Source: Asanoa sp040676615 (GTDB taxonomy: Bacteria > Actinomycetota > Actinomycetes > Mycobacteriales > Micromonosporaceae). From it: a DNA stretch of 64,000 nt. Location of the stretch: the NCBI RefSeq assembly GCF_040676615.1, contig NZ_JBFAPI010000005.1:450848-514847 (forward strand). Reading direction: 5' to 3'. The notes beneath the pieces are model-generated. The model was not told the DNA's origin. It searched no databases and saw only the letters and a program-made list of their open reading frames with translations. Shown one piece after another: positions 1-8,973 of this stretch; within the stretch, counting starts at the first letter, position 1, and each line of letters starts with the position of its first letter. The translations under genes and the position numbers were made by a program.

Positions 1-635
1 CCCTGCCTGTCGCCGCCGCGGCCGCTTTCGGGGTGCTGCTCGGCCTGGTGGCCGCGGCCTGGCCGCCACTGGTCCGCTGGGACGACGACGCCAGCGCGAC
101 GCTGCGCGCCCACGGCCTCGCACACCCGGTGCTGATCGACTGGTTGCGGGCTTTGACCAGCGTCGCGGCGACGATCCCGTTCCTCGCCGCCGGCGCCGCG
201 GCGACCCTGCTCTTCGCCCTCCGCCGCGACGGCCGGACGGCGCTGTTCTGCGGCCTGGTCACGGCGGTCGTCCCGATCGCGTGGGGTCTGCTGCACGCCC
301 TGTTGCACAAGCCCCGCCCGGTCGACGGCTTCGTCTCGGTCGCGAGTTCCGGCTTCCCGAGCGGGCACACCACCAACGCGGCCGCGTTCGCCCTGGCGGT
401 GGTCCTGCTTGCCTGGCACCGCACCAGCGCGCCGACCCGCGCCGCCCTCTGCACTGCGGCGGCGGCCTTCACGCTGTTCATCGCCTACACCCGCGTCGCC
501 CTGCTGGCACACTGGCCCAGCGACGTCGTCGGCGGCGTACTCCTCGCCTTCGCGGTGGTCCCGCTCGCCGCGCGCGTCGCGACACGAACCGGCGGCGGAC
601 CGACCGCTACCCGGCGCGGCGCCCGCGTGGCGTAG
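1..635 (+). CDS. PAP2-family phosphatase, 5' end outside window
   Basis: Membrane phosphatase of the PAP2 superfamily (undecaprenyl-pyrophosphate or phosphatidate phosphatase type). The frame is open to the first base, so the true start lies upstream; the first in-window start-like codon is GTG at 33. The three phosphatase motifs are visible: HKPRP, SGFPSGH with its catalytic His, and TRVALLAHWPSD with the second catalytic His and Asp. Several hydrophobic segments fit a 5-6 helix protein with a short basic cytoplasmic tail. The exact lipid substrate cannot be read from sequence. Confidence 0.88.
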   Translation, partial: LPVAAAAAFGVLLGLVAAAWPPLVRWDDDASATLRAHGLAHPVLIDWLRALTSVAATIPFLAAGAAATLLFALRRDGRTALFCGLVTAVVPIAWGLLHALLHKPRPVDGFVSVASSGFPSGHTTNAAAFALAVVLLAWHRTSAPTRAALCTAAAAFTLFIAYTRVALLAHWPSDVVGGVLLAFAVVPLAARVATRTGGGPTATRRGARVA

Positions 636-662
636 CCCGGCCAATCCCTCGAACGGGCGACG

Positions 663-1841
663 CTAAGCCGCCTCGAGCGGCAACGCCGCGACCACCCGCC
701 ACCGCGCGCCGGTGTCCGGGCCCGCGTCGAGCCGGCCCCGTAACAGGGCGGCCCGTTCGCGCATTCCGATCAGCCCGGCCCCGCCGCCGAGATGGTCCAG
801 CGGGCCCGGCGACGCGACCGGGTTGTGCACGGTCAGCCGCACTTCGTCGGGGCCATAGTCGACCGTGACGCTGGCCGTACCCGTGCCGTGTTTGAGCGCG
901 TTGGTCAGCGACTCCTGCACGATCCGGTAGCCGGCGAGGTCGACACCCACCGGCAACGCCCGCGGTGAGCCCGTCGTGGTCAGTTCGACCGCGAGCCCGG
1001 CCGCCCGGGCGCCGCTGACCAGGTGCTCGACCTCGGCCAACCCCGGCGCGACCGGGTCGTCGCCGGGCATCCCCTCCGGGCCGCGCAGCACCTCGATCAT
1101 CTGCCGCATCTCGGCCAGGCCCTGCACGCTGTTCTGGCGGATCACCCGCAGCGACTCCTCGACCTGTGCCGCCGACAGGTTGGGCACGCTCAGCGCCGCC
1201 GTGGCGTGGATCGCCACCACGCTCAGGTGGTTGGCGACCATGTCGTGCAACTCGCGCGCCATCCGGGTGCGCTCGGCCGCCACCGCCTGCCGCCGGTCGA
1301 GTTCGGCGACCCGCGCGGTCTGCTCGGCCCGGGAGCGCGCCAACTCGGCCTGGTCGCGGTACTGCCGGACGCTCAGCCCGGTCAGGATCGGCAGCACCAG
1401 CACGAGAACCGCCGGGATGCCCAGCGCCAGCCCGCGCACCGAGCCCTCGGAGATCACGCCCAGCACGGCGGTGGCCGCGACCACCACGATCGAGACCTCC
1501 AGCGCCCGCCGCCAGAGCCGGGCCGGGCCGAAGACGCACGCGTCGTAGAGCACCTGGGTGTAGATCAGCAACGTCCCGATCGACCCGCCGAGGGCCAGGT
1601 CGGCGACCAGCGCGGCGGTGCCGATCGCGAGACCGGTCCGCGGCGCCCGTCGCCGCAACGCCACCGCGCCGCTCGCGGTGACCATCGGCAGGTAGATCAA
1701 CCATTCCGGTGCGGCGTCGAGCGGGGCCGGCTGGAGCGTGCGGTAGGCGCCGGAAACGATGATCAATGTCCCGCCGAGCAGCGCGACGGCGGCGAGCGCC
1801 AGGTCGCGGGCGAGCGAACCGCGCGGGGGGATGCGGAGCAT
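663..1841 (-). CDS. sensor histidine kinase, DesK/NarL-partner type (HisKA_3)
   Basis: Membrane sensor kinase of 392 residues. The first 150 or so residues hold about five hydrophobic helices with no large extracellular domain. They are followed by a HisKA_3 dimerisation segment with the phospho-acceptor His in RMARELHDMVANHLS and a HATPase_c domain with the N box in QESLTNALKHG and a glycine-rich GGGAGLIGMRERA segment. This kinase type normally pairs with a LuxR/NarL response regulator encoded next door, but none is present; it is divergent from a small membrane protein gene across 131 bp. The ATG at 1841 fits the usual N-terminus. The ligand is unknown. Confidence 0.92.
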   Translation of the reverse strand: MLRIPPRGSLARDLALAAVALLGGTLIIVSGAYRTLQPAPLDAAPEWLIYLPMVTASGAVALRRRAPRTGLAIGTAALVADLALGGSIGTLLIYTQVLYDACVFGPARLWRRALEVSIVVVAATAVLGVISEGSVRGLALGIPAVLVLVLPILTGLSVRQYRDQAELARSRAEQTARVAELDRRQAVAAERTRMARELHDMVANHLSVVAIHATAALSVPNLSAAQVEESLRVIRQNSVQGLAEMRQMIEVLRGPEGMPGDDPVAPGLAEVEHLVSGARAAGLAVELTTTGSPRALPVGVDLAGYRIVQESLTNALKHGTGTASVTVDYGPDEVRLTVHNPVASPGPLDHLGGGAGLIGMRERAALLRGRLDAGPDTGARWRVVAALPLEAA

Positions 1842-1972
1842 GCCCTCGATGGAACCACGCCTCGCGCGCCGAAGCCTCCGCCTGCGAGAGGAGGCCGCTC
1901 CACCCCGAGGAGGACACCGGTTTCGTCAGCGGCGGCGACGCCGCGCCGCCCGGCCCGCGAAACGCTGGTTCC

Positions 1973-2524
1973 ATGATTGTGGCGCTGATCGTGGCCAGCG
2001 AAGTCGGCTTCTGGGTGCTGCTGGGTGCCGGTCTGGTCGCCCGCTACCTGCTGCGGTTGCGCCGGCTCAGCGTCGTACTCCTGCTCGGTTCGCCGGTCCT
2101 CGACCTGGTGTTGCTCCTCGCCACCATTCTCGACCTGCGCCGCGGTGGCACGGCCGGCCCGATGCACGGGCTGGCGGCGATCTACCTCGGCTTCACGGTG
2201 ATGTTCGGCCACGCCATGATCCGCTGGGCTGACCAGCGGTTCGCGCACCGGTTCGCCGGCGGACCGCCGCCGTGGAAGCCGCCGAAGGGTGGCTGGGCCC
2301 GGGCGCGCTACGAATGGCGCGAGTGGGGCAAGGCGGTCATCGCCTGCGGGATCTCGGCCGCGCTGCTCGGCGCGGGCATCCTCCTGGTCCGCGACGCGGA
2401 ACGCGCGGCCGGCCTCGTCGCGTGGCTCCAGCGGATGCCCGCCGTCGTGGTGATCTGGTTCATCGTCGGTCCCGCGTGGGCGACACTCTTCCCGGGACGG
2501 GCCAAAGAGGACAGGGCTCGTTGA
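1973..2524 (+). CDS. small integral membrane protein, unknown function
   Basis: Protein of 183 residues with about four transmembrane helices: two near the N-terminus starting at MIVALIVASEVGFW, one near residue 70, and one or two in the C-terminal third. A central basic stretch PPPWKPPKGGW lies between helices and is likely cytoplasmic. The ATG at 1973 was chosen because the frame upstream is Arg-rich and runs through the divergent promoter region. I do not recognise a named domain. Divergent arrangement with the sensor kinase suggests a shared promoter region. Confidence 0.8.
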   Translation: MIVALIVASEVGFWVLLGAGLVARYLLRLRRLSVVLLLGSPVLDLVLLLATILDLRRGGTAGPMHGLAAIYLGFTVMFGHAMIRWADQRFAHRFAGGPPPWKPPKGGWARARYEWREWGKAVIACGISAALLGAGILLVRDAERAAGLVAWLQRMPAVVVIWFIVGPAWATLFPGRAKEDRAR

Positions 2525-2666
2525 CGGAGCGGATTGCTGCAATATGCAGGCAGTTACCCCGGCCCCGCGGACGGGATTTTCGCTGCTCAGCCCATTAGGG
2601 TGTGAAGGCCTGATGGGTCATCCGGTGGCGGCCGGGTGGCGGAACGGCGCAGAACAGGAGGCCGTG

Positions 2667-3011
2667 ATGGCGCACGGGGAGGCCGATTCCGGCTGCGCCG
2701 ACGCGGAGAGCCAACCGCACGATCCGGACGAGGTGGCTCCGGCCGCGATCGGCCGACCGGTCCGGCGGATCTGTGCGGGCCCGGCGGCCGAACGCCACCG
2801 CGTGGAGCGCGCCGACGACCCGAGCGACGACGACGACGAGCCGCAGGGCTGCCACGTCGCCGACGCGGCCTCCGGCCCGATGCTGCACGGCGGCCGCGCG
2901 CCGGCCTGCCGCAGCGAGCGCCCCGGCTGGGCGGGAGCGCACCGGCACGGCGCGGTCCGGCCGCGGCGTCGCGCGTCCCGGCGGGAACGCCCACCAGACC
3001 GCTGGTGCTAG
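2667..3011 (+). CDS. possible small hypothetical protein
   Basis: A 114-residue frame preceded by a strong AGGAGG five bases before the ATG. The product is acidic in its first half (an Asp run near residue 60) and Arg-rich at the end, with no recognisable domain. The opposite strand is also open over this region, so coding status is uncertain; the ribosome site is the main support. The rest of the gap between 2525 and 3057 shows nothing else I can support. Confidence 0.28.
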   Translation: MAHGEADSGCADAESQPHDPDEVAPAAIGRPVRRICAGPAAERHRVERADDPSDDDDEPQGCHVADAASGPMLHGGRAPACRSERPGWAGAHRHGAVRPRRRASRRERPPDRWC

Positions 3012-3057
3012 CGGGCCGGGCACGGCTAGCCGGTTCGTAATGTAAATTTTGCCCGAT

Positions 3058-3615
3058 ATGGACGAGAAGCAGCGGCAGATCATCGACCAGGCGATCGTGA
3101 TCGCCGATGAGCAGGGGATCGCCGCTGTCTCGATGCGGGCGGTCGGCCAGCGACTCGGCTTGAGCCCGATGGCGATCTACCCCTACGTGCGCAGCAAGGA
3201 CGCCCTGCTCGACGGGGTGGTCGAGCGGCTGCTCGGCGAGTTGCTGGCGATGGCACCCGCCGCGGGCTCCTGGCAGGACCGGCTGCGGACCGTGTCGGCC
3301 GCGGTGCGGGCGCTGGCCCGGCGGCACCCTGGCGCGTACCCCCTGATCGTGGCCAGGCCCGGCGCCACCGCGGAGACCCGCCGGCTCGATGACCTGATCT
3401 CCGACATCCTCGGCGCCGCCGGTGTGCCGGCGGCCGACGTGCCGCGGCTCGAGCGGCTGCTCTCGACGCTGCTGCTCGGCTTCGCCAACTCAGAGGTCAA
3501 CGGCAGGTTCGGTGCGAAGCCCGCGGCCGGTGACTGGGACGCGGAGTTCGCCGCGGACCTCGACGACGAGATCCGCCTGATCGAGCAGATCATCGGCCGC
3601 TCGGGAGCGGCCTGA
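3058..3615 (+). CDS. TetR/AcrR-family transcriptional regulator
   Basis: Regulator of 185 residues. The N-terminal helix-turn-helix is clear (VSMRAVGQRLGLSPMAIYPY followed by RSKDALLDG, the typical TetR recognition helix and following helix). The C-terminal ligand domain is helical with no assigned subfamily. The ATG at 3058 is preferred to an in-frame TTG at 3049. No Shine-Dalgarno is visible and an AT-rich stretch (3039-3050) sits just upstream, so the transcript may be leaderless. Its target is not obvious: the downstream gene converges on it. Confidence 0.9.
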   Translation: MDEKQRQIIDQAIVIADEQGIAAVSMRAVGQRLGLSPMAIYPYVRSKDALLDGVVERLLGELLAMAPAAGSWQDRLRTVSAAVRALARRHPGAYPLIVARPGATAETRRLDDLISDILGAAGVPAADVPRLERLLSTLLLGFANSEVNGRFGAKPAAGDWDAEFAADLDDEIRLIEQIIGRSGAA

Positions 3616-3617
3616 CC

Positions 3618-4298
3618 TCAGCGCGCGCGGTGCCGGATGAGCAGCGCGACGCCGGCGAGCATGAACAGCACGACCAGCACGACGCCGCCGTTGAGCAGCA
3701 TCAGCCGGCGCAACTCGGCCAGCAGCGTGTCGAGGTCGTGGCCGGTGGGCAGGGAGTCTTCCGGGATGACCCGGGAGCCGCCGCCGATGCCGCCGCTCAT
3801 CACGTCGGGCTTCTCCGGGATCGGCGCGCCCGCGATGCGCAGCGCCTCGGACATCGTCATCCGGCCGAGGAACCAGGCCGCGCTGGTCTTGCGCTTGTCG
3901 GGCTGCGCGGCCGGGCGGAACGCCTTCGGACCGCCGTTGGCCAGCGGGTAGAGGTCGTAGGTGTAGCGCGGCTTGTTGTCGTATTGGATGTCGACGGTGA
4001 ACTTGCGGCCCAGCGTCGAGGTCTTCGGCGCGGCGATCTGCCCGCCGGGCTCGCTCAGGAAACTGACCTCTTTGAGCAGGTCGCCGAAGAGCTGTGGCTT
4101 CTCGGTGGCGGTGACGGTGATGTCGGCCATGCCCTCGCTCTTGAGGGTCAACGCCGTCGCCTTGGGTGCCTTGGGCGCCTGGCCGACCACTGTGGTCGCC
4201 GGGGCCGCGGCCAGTGCCGGCGTCGCGGCGCCGGCGGTGCCGAGCAGCAAGCCGGCGGCAACCACCAGCAACAAGCGTCTAGAGACGGATCGCCCCAC
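3618..4298 (-). CDS. secreted, C-terminally membrane-anchored protein, unknown function
   Basis: About 226 residues. It has an N-terminal signal peptide (basic start, hydrophobic core LLLVVAAGLLLGTAG, AxA-type site near TPALAAAPA), a soluble beta-rich middle, then a hydrophobic helix (GGVVLVVLFMLAGVALLI) followed by RHRAR. The final helix plus basic tail suggests an exported protein anchored by its C-terminus. Two adjacent GTG codons could start it; an AGGAGG sits 3 bases before the first (4301) and 6 before the second (4298), favouring the second. No domain recognised. Confidence 0.8.
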   Translation of the reverse strand: MGRSVSRRLLLVVAAGLLLGTAGAATPALAAAPATTVVGQAPKAPKATALTLKSEGMADITVTATEKPQLFGDLLKEVSFLSEPGGQIAAPKTSTLGRKFTVDIQYDNKPRYTYDLYPLANGGPKAFRPAAQPDKRKTSAAWFLGRMTMSEALRIAGAPIPEKPDVMSGGIGGGSRVIPEDSLPTGHDLDTLLAELRRLMLLNGGVVLVVLFMLAGVALLIRHRAR

Positions 4299-4499
4299 CA
4301 CCGTCCTCCTCGCCCCGTTCCGATGGCTGGCTGGTGCTTACTTTCTAGACTCCGCGCACGTCCGGTCGGTTGCACCGTACGGTCGGGTTATTTGCAGCTT
4401 CTGCCATCTCGTTGACCCTTGCGAGGGACCACGATGGTGATCGAAGGCTGGCCGGCATCGTAACCGGCGACGGCAATGCCGTGGGGGCCGGGGAGGCCG

Positions 4500-5906
4500 T
4501 CAGAGCCGGGCGCGGGCCGCGCGGATCCGGGCCAGCGTGCGCTCCCGACCCAGCACCGCGAGCGACTCGAAGAGCGGCAGGCCGACCGAGCGGCCGGTGA
4601 CGGCGACCCGGACCGGGGCCTGGGCCTTGCCCAGCTTGAGCCCGCGGGCCGCGCCGACCTCTTCGAGCGTGCTCTTCAGCGCCTCGGCACTCCAGTCGGT
4701 CTGTGCCTCGTAGGCCCGCGCCGCGTCGTCGAGCAGCTCGGCCGCGCCGTCCTTCATCGCCTTCGCCCAGGCCGCCTCGTCGAAGGCCGGCTCGTCGACG
4801 AACAGGAAGTCCACATTGGGCACGATCTCGCTGAGCACCGCGACCCGGGTCTGCGCGAACGGCGCGACGGCCGCGAACAGGGCCGGGTCGAACCGCTCGG
4901 GCCGCCACGGCGGCGGCGCGATGGTCGCGGTGCCAGTGAGCCAGGGCTGGCACGCCGCGATGAACTCGTCGACGCTCAGCGCGCGGATGTATTCGCCGTT
5001 GAACGCGCGCAGTTTCTTCTCGTCGAAGAACGCGGGCGAAGGGTTGACGTTTTCGAGGCGGAACTCCTCCTCGATGACCGACCAGGGCACGATCTCCCGG
5101 TCGTTGGCCGGTGCCCAGCCGAGCAGCATCAGATAGTTGCGCATCGCGTCGGCCAGATAGCCCTCGTCGCGGTAGGCCTCAAGGGCGACCTTGTCCCGAC
5201 GCTTCGACAGCTTCTGCCGCTTCTCGTTGACCACGACCGGCACGTGGGCCCAGACCGGCGGCTTGACACCGAGCGCATCCCAGAGCAACTGCTGCTTGGG
5301 CGTGTTGGGCAGGTGCTCCTCGGCCCGGATCACGTGGGTGATGCCCATGGTGATGTCGTCGACGACGTTGGCCAGCAGGAACACCGGCGAGCCGTCGGCC
5401 CGGGCGACCACGAAGTCTTCGATCTTGGCGTTTTCGAAGGTCGGCTCGCCGCGGACCAGGTCGATGACCTTCGTCTCGCCCTCGTCGGGCGTGCGGAACC
5501 GCAGCGCCCGGCCCTCGCCCGGCCCGAGGTTGCGGTCGCGGCAGAAACCGTCATATCCGGTGTAAGCGTTGCCGGTGCGCGCCTGCACCATCTCCCGCGT
5601 GCAGTCGCAGTAGTAGGCCCGCCCGGCGTCGTAGAGCCGGCCGGCGGCGGCGCGCTGCTCGTCGGCGTTGGCCGACTGGAAGTAGGGGCCCTCGTAGCTG
5701 CCCCGCCGGATGCCCAGCCAGTCGAGCGCGGACAGGATGCCCTCGGTCCATTCGGGGCGGTTGCGCGCGGCGTCGGTGTCTTCGATGCGCAGCACGAACA
5801 CCCCGCCGTGCTGCTTGGCGTAGATCCAGTCCTGCAGCGCCGTCCGGGCGCCGCCGACATGGAACATGCCCGTCGGGGAGGGGGCGAATCGCACGCGTAC
5901 CGTCAC
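4500..5906 (-). CDS. gltX: glutamyl-tRNA synthetase
   Basis: Charges tRNA-Glu with glutamate in the cytosol. The 468-residue protein starts with the class I signature RFAPSPTGMFHVGGART (HVGG as the HIGH motif) and has the KMSKS equivalent in NEKRQKLSKRRDKV. The zinc-type cysteines are partly present (YYCDCTREM). The GTG at 5906 places the signature at the usual distance from the N-terminus; the longer in-frame ATG at 5975 would add an atypical extension running into the upstream repeat patch. Length and motifs fit the bacterial family. Confidence 0.97.
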   Translation of the reverse strand: MTVRVRFAPSPTGMFHVGGARTALQDWIYAKQHGGVFVLRIEDTDAARNRPEWTEGILSALDWLGIRRGSYEGPYFQSANADEQRAAAGRLYDAGRAYYCDCTREMVQARTGNAYTGYDGFCRDRNLGPGEGRALRFRTPDEGETKVIDLVRGEPTFENAKIEDFVVARADGSPVFLLANVVDDITMGITHVIRAEEHLPNTPKQQLLWDALGVKPPVWAHVPVVVNEKRQKLSKRRDKVALEAYRDEGYLADAMRNYLMLLGWAPANDREIVPWSVIEEEFRLENVNPSPAFFDEKKLRAFNGEYIRALSVDEFIAACQPWLTGTATIAPPPWRPERFDPALFAAVAPFAQTRVAVLSEIVPNVDFLFVDEPAFDEAAWAKAMKDGAAELLDDAARAYEAQTDWSAEALKSTLEEVGAARGLKLGKAQAPVRVAVTGRSVGLPLFESLAVLGRERTLARIRAARARL

Positions 5907-5960
5907 GCGGTCCAGCCTACGGGCGCCCCCAGGGCGGGCCGCCACCAGGTTTCCCGCGCG

Positions 5961-6150
5961 TTGCTCTGCTGCCATATAGGCGCGCCCCGCCGACGGCCGC
6001 TGCCTATATGGGTGCAGAGCAAGGGCCTGGGCCCTTGCTCTGCACCCGTGCAGGAAGCGCCCAGGTCCGGGGCGTTCGCCGGCCTTTGCTCTGCACCCCT
6101 GCAGGAAGCGCCCAGGTCAGGACGCGCTTCCTCCAAGGGTGCAGAGCAAA
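5961..6150. repeat. cluster of palindromic repeats with TTGCTCTGCACCC ends
   Basis: Three related units bounded by TTGCTCTGC and GCAGAGCAA in inverted orientation: 5961-6022 (with an inner CCATATAGG/CCTATATGG pair), a partial unit from 6035, and a full unit 6085-6150 containing an inner GGAAGCGC/GCGCTTCC pair. The junction 6010-6047 is a perfect 18-bp inverted repeat with a 2-base loop. The patch lies between the MFS gene's 3' end and gltX and may also act as a terminator for the former. The same repeat family forms a tandem array at 33723-34114. Confidence 0.85.
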
Positions 6151-6196
6151 GCCGGAAGAAACGGCCCGACATGAACTGCCGGAAATGTCCGGCTTA

Positions 6197-7474
6197 TTAG
6201 GGGACTGAGCGGATCTTCCGCACCAGGACGCTGCCGAGCAGCGTGATCACCGCGGTCGCCGCGAACAGAGTGGGATAGCCGCCCAGATAGACCACGATCC
6301 ACGCCGCCGCGAACGGGCCGAGCGCCTGCGGTGCCGAGTTGGCGATGTTGATCACGCCGAGGTCCTTGCCGCGGGTGGTCGCCGCCGGCAGGACCTGGGT
6401 GATCAACGCCGCGTCGACCGCCAGGTAGGCGCCGTAGCCGGCGCCGAGCAGGACCGCCGCGACCACCGCGGCCAGCCAGATCGGCCAGATCGCCAGGATC
6501 AGCGCGGCCACCGCCATGATGATGCCGGACCAGATCACGAATACCTTGCGCCTGCCGGACCGGTCGGACAGCCGCCCGGCGACCACGGCCGTGGCCATCA
6601 TGCCGGCCGTGTAGAGCAGGATCAGGATCAGCAACCCACCCTCGGGGTCGGCGTAGTGCACCCCGTCTTCCAGGAAGTAGAGCAGGTAGAGCGTGCCCAG
6701 CGCGTTGCCGACCTGCACCAGGAACCGGGTGCCCCAGGCCCACGCGAAGTCCGGGTGGCGCCGCGGGCTGATCCACATGCCGAGCACCAGTGCGCGCAGC
6801 GAGAACGGCGGCCGGTGCTCGCGCGGCAGCGGGTCGTCGCCGGTGAAGAACGCGAACGGCAGACCCAGCAGGAGGACGGCGACCGCCACCGCCACGTAAC
6901 CCGACGCGTTGCCGGTGAAGATCGTGGTCACCAGGACCGCGCCGATCACCAGGCCGAGTGCCTGCGGGATGCCGGCCCAGCCGGAGACGCCGCCGCGCTG
7001 GTCGACCGGCACCCGGTCGGGCAGGGCCGCGGTCAGCGCCGCCAGCATCGCGTTGAAGGCGGCCTGCGCCGCCACCCAGGCCAGCGTGACGCCGAGGATC
7101 GTCTGCTGCTGGGCTAGCAACAGCAGGGACAGCGCGCCGAGCACGGCGCCCGCGACGGTCCAGACGTGCCGGCGGCCGAAGACCCGACCGCCGATGGTGA
7201 GGCAGGTGCGGTCGGAGAACGCGCCGGCCAGCGGGTTGGCGACGATCGCGGCCAGCGCACCGAAGCCCATCGCCCAGGCCAGGGCCGTCTCCTTGTGGCC
7301 CGGGGCGATCGCGGCGACCTGGTTGGGCAGCAGGATCTGGATCGGTGTGAAGAACGCCATCCAGACGCCCAGGTTGGCCGAGAACAGCAGCGCGACCCAG
7401 CCGCGCCGGACCCGGACCGTCGGCTCGGCCAGCGCCGCCGGTAAGGCGGACGCCTCCGGGTCAACGGTGGTCAC
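6197..7474 (-). CDS. MFS transporter, sugar type
   Basis: Major facilitator protein of 425 residues with about 12 hydrophobic helices. The loop after helix 2 carries LAGAFSDRT and the equivalent loop in the second half AGRLSDRSGRRK, the conserved MFS cytoplasmic motifs. The GTG at 7474 overlaps the 3' end of the beta-glucosidase gene by 14 bp, which implies co-transcription and translational coupling. Import of oligosaccharide or glucoside substrates for that enzyme is the likely job, inferred from context only. Confidence 0.9.
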   Translation of the reverse strand: MTTVDPEASALPAALAEPTVRVRRGWVALLFSANLGVWMAFFTPIQILLPNQVAAIAPGHKETALAWAMGFGALAAIVANPLAGAFSDRTCLTIGGRVFGRRHVWTVAGAVLGALSLLLLAQQQTILGVTLAWVAAQAAFNAMLAALTAALPDRVPVDQRGGVSGWAGIPQALGLVIGAVLVTTIFTGNASGYVAVAVAVLLLGLPFAFFTGDDPLPREHRPPFSLRALVLGMWISPRRHPDFAWAWGTRFLVQVGNALGTLYLLYFLEDGVHYADPEGGLLILILLYTAGMMATAVVAGRLSDRSGRRKVFVIWSGIIMAVAALILAIWPIWLAAVVAAVLLGAGYGAYLAVDAALITQVLPAATTRGKDLGVINIANSAPQALGPFAAAWIVVYLGGYPTLFAATAVITLLGSVLVRKIRSVP

Positions 7475-8777
7475 GGATGCGCTCCCGCAACCAGGCGAAG
7501 GAGCTTTTCGGCGTACGCGCCTGCGTGTCGAAGTCGACGTGCACCAGCCCGAACCGCTTGGTGAACCCCTCGGCCCACTCCCAGTTGTCGAGCAGCGACC
7601 AGACGAAATAGCCGCGCACGTCGACCCCGTCGGCCTGGGCCGCGGCCAGGGCATCCAGGTGGGCGTCGAGGTAGGCGATCCGCTGCGGGTCGTCGCAGGA
7701 GCCGTCGGGACCGATCACGTCGTCGTACGCGCAGCCGCTCTCGGTGATGTAGACCGGCGGCAGCGCGGCACCGTAGCGGGCGTGCAGCGCGACCAGCATC
7801 TCGCGCAGCCCGTCGGGCGCCACCGGCCAGCCGAACGCCGTCGTCGGGTAGCCCTCCAGCGGCACCATCTCGAACGGCAACGGGCTCCCGTCTGCTGGGC
7901 CGCGTACGCCGGTCGGGTTGTAGTAGTTGACGCCCAGCGCGTCGATCGGCGCCGCGATCACGTCGAGGTCGCCCTCGCGGACGACGGACAGGTCGGCGGC
8001 GCCCTCGGGGTAGCCGAGGCCGAAGAGCGGGTCGGTGAAGACCCGGTTCTGCAGCGCGTCGTAGGCGGCGGCGGCGGCCAGGTCGGCGGGGTCGTCGGTC
8101 GCCGGGCGGGCGGGGGAGTAGTTGTTGGCCAGCGTGACCGGGCTGCTCGAGTGGTCGCGCAGCGCGGCGACCGCGAGCCCGTGCCCGAGAAGCTGGTGGT
8201 GCGCCACCGGGAAGGCGTCGAAGAGCAACTGCTCGCCCGGCGCGTGGGTGCCCAGCGCGTAGCCCAGCGACATGTGCACGAACGGCTCGTTGAGCGTGAT
8301 CCACATCCGGACCCGGTCGCCGAGCCGGCCGGCGACCAGGGCCGCGTACTCGCCGAAGCGGTGTGCGGTCTCCCGCGACAGCCAGCCGCCGCGATCCTGG
8401 AGCGCCTGCGGCAGGTCCCAGTGGAACAGCGTGGCGACCGGCGCGATGCCGGCGTCGAGCAGCGCGTCGACCAGCCGCTCGTAGTGGTCGAGCCCGGCGG
8501 CGTTGGCCGGCCCGGTGCCGTCGGGCTGGATCCGCGGCCAGGCGACCGAGAAGCGGTAGGCGCCGACACCGAGGTCGCGCATCAGCGCCACGTCGTCGGC
8601 GTAGCGGTGGTAGGAGTCGGTGGCGACGGCGCCGGTAGTCCCGTCGACGATACGGCCGGGTGCCGCGCTGAAGGTGTCCCAGACCGATGGCCCGCGGCCG
8701 TCCTCGGTGACCGCGCCCTCGATCTGGTAGGCGGAGGTGGACACCCCCCACAGGAACCCGCCAGGCAGCTCCGGCAT
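7461..8777 (-). CDS. GH1 family beta-glucosidase
   Basis: Cytosolic glycoside hydrolase family 1 enzyme of 438 residues that releases terminal beta-linked glucose or related sugars. The acid/base Glu lies in TLNEPF (about residue 164) and the nucleophile Glu in YITESG (about residue 346); the start FLWGVSTSAYQIEG and the end VWSLLDNWEWAEGF are family signatures. No signal peptide. The ATG at 8777 is preferred to a TTG 21 bases upstream. It is first in a two-gene operon with the MFS transporter and divergent from the pectate lyase; the intervening LacI-type palindrome may control both. Confidence 0.95.
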   Translation of the reverse strand: MPELPGGFLWGVSTSAYQIEGAVTEDGRGPSVWDTFSAAPGRIVDGTTGAVATDSYHRYADDVALMRDLGVGAYRFSVAWPRIQPDGTGPANAAGLDHYERLVDALLDAGIAPVATLFHWDLPQALQDRGGWLSRETAHRFGEYAALVAGRLGDRVRMWITLNEPFVHMSLGYALGTHAPGEQLLFDAFPVAHHQLLGHGLAVAALRDHSSSPVTLANNYSPARPATDDPADLAAAAAYDALQNRVFTDPLFGLGYPEGAADLSVVREGDLDVIAAPIDALGVNYYNPTGVRGPADGSPLPFEMVPLEGYPTTAFGWPVAPDGLREMLVALHARYGAALPPVYITESGCAYDDVIGPDGSCDDPQRIAYLDAHLDALAAAQADGVDVRGYFVWSLLDNWEWAEGFTKRFGLVHVDFDTQARTPKSSFAWLRERIRDHR

Positions 8778-8904
8778 CAGCTTCCGCCGTCCCCTCAACT
8801 CGTTACCGGCTGGTAAGCCGAGACTGGCTGGGACTGTAACCCCGGATCATCCGCCCGTCGAGGGGTCCTGCAACAAACCTGCAAACGCCAGCTCTTGTGC
8901 CTTA

Positions 8905-8918
8905 GGTAAGCGCTTTCC
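8905..8918. promoter_or_regulatory. LacI-family operator-like palindrome
   Basis: GGTAAGCGCTTTCC is a near-perfect palindrome centred on AGCGCT, the shape bound by LacI/CebR-type sugar repressors. It sits in the divergent region between the beta-glucosidase start (8777) and the pectate lyase start (8974). No LacI gene is in the window, so the repressor would have to act in trans. Confidence 0.6.
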
Positions 8919-8973
8919 TAACCTGGACATCAGCATAGTTCGATCCCTTACCCCGGTTCTACGAAGGTGGACG

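Noticed and set aside
2595..3083. Minus-strand ORF in the gap before the TetR gene
   Set aside because: Hydrophobic Val runs come from GAC repeats on the other strand; no ribosome site or domain, and the plus strand offers a better start.
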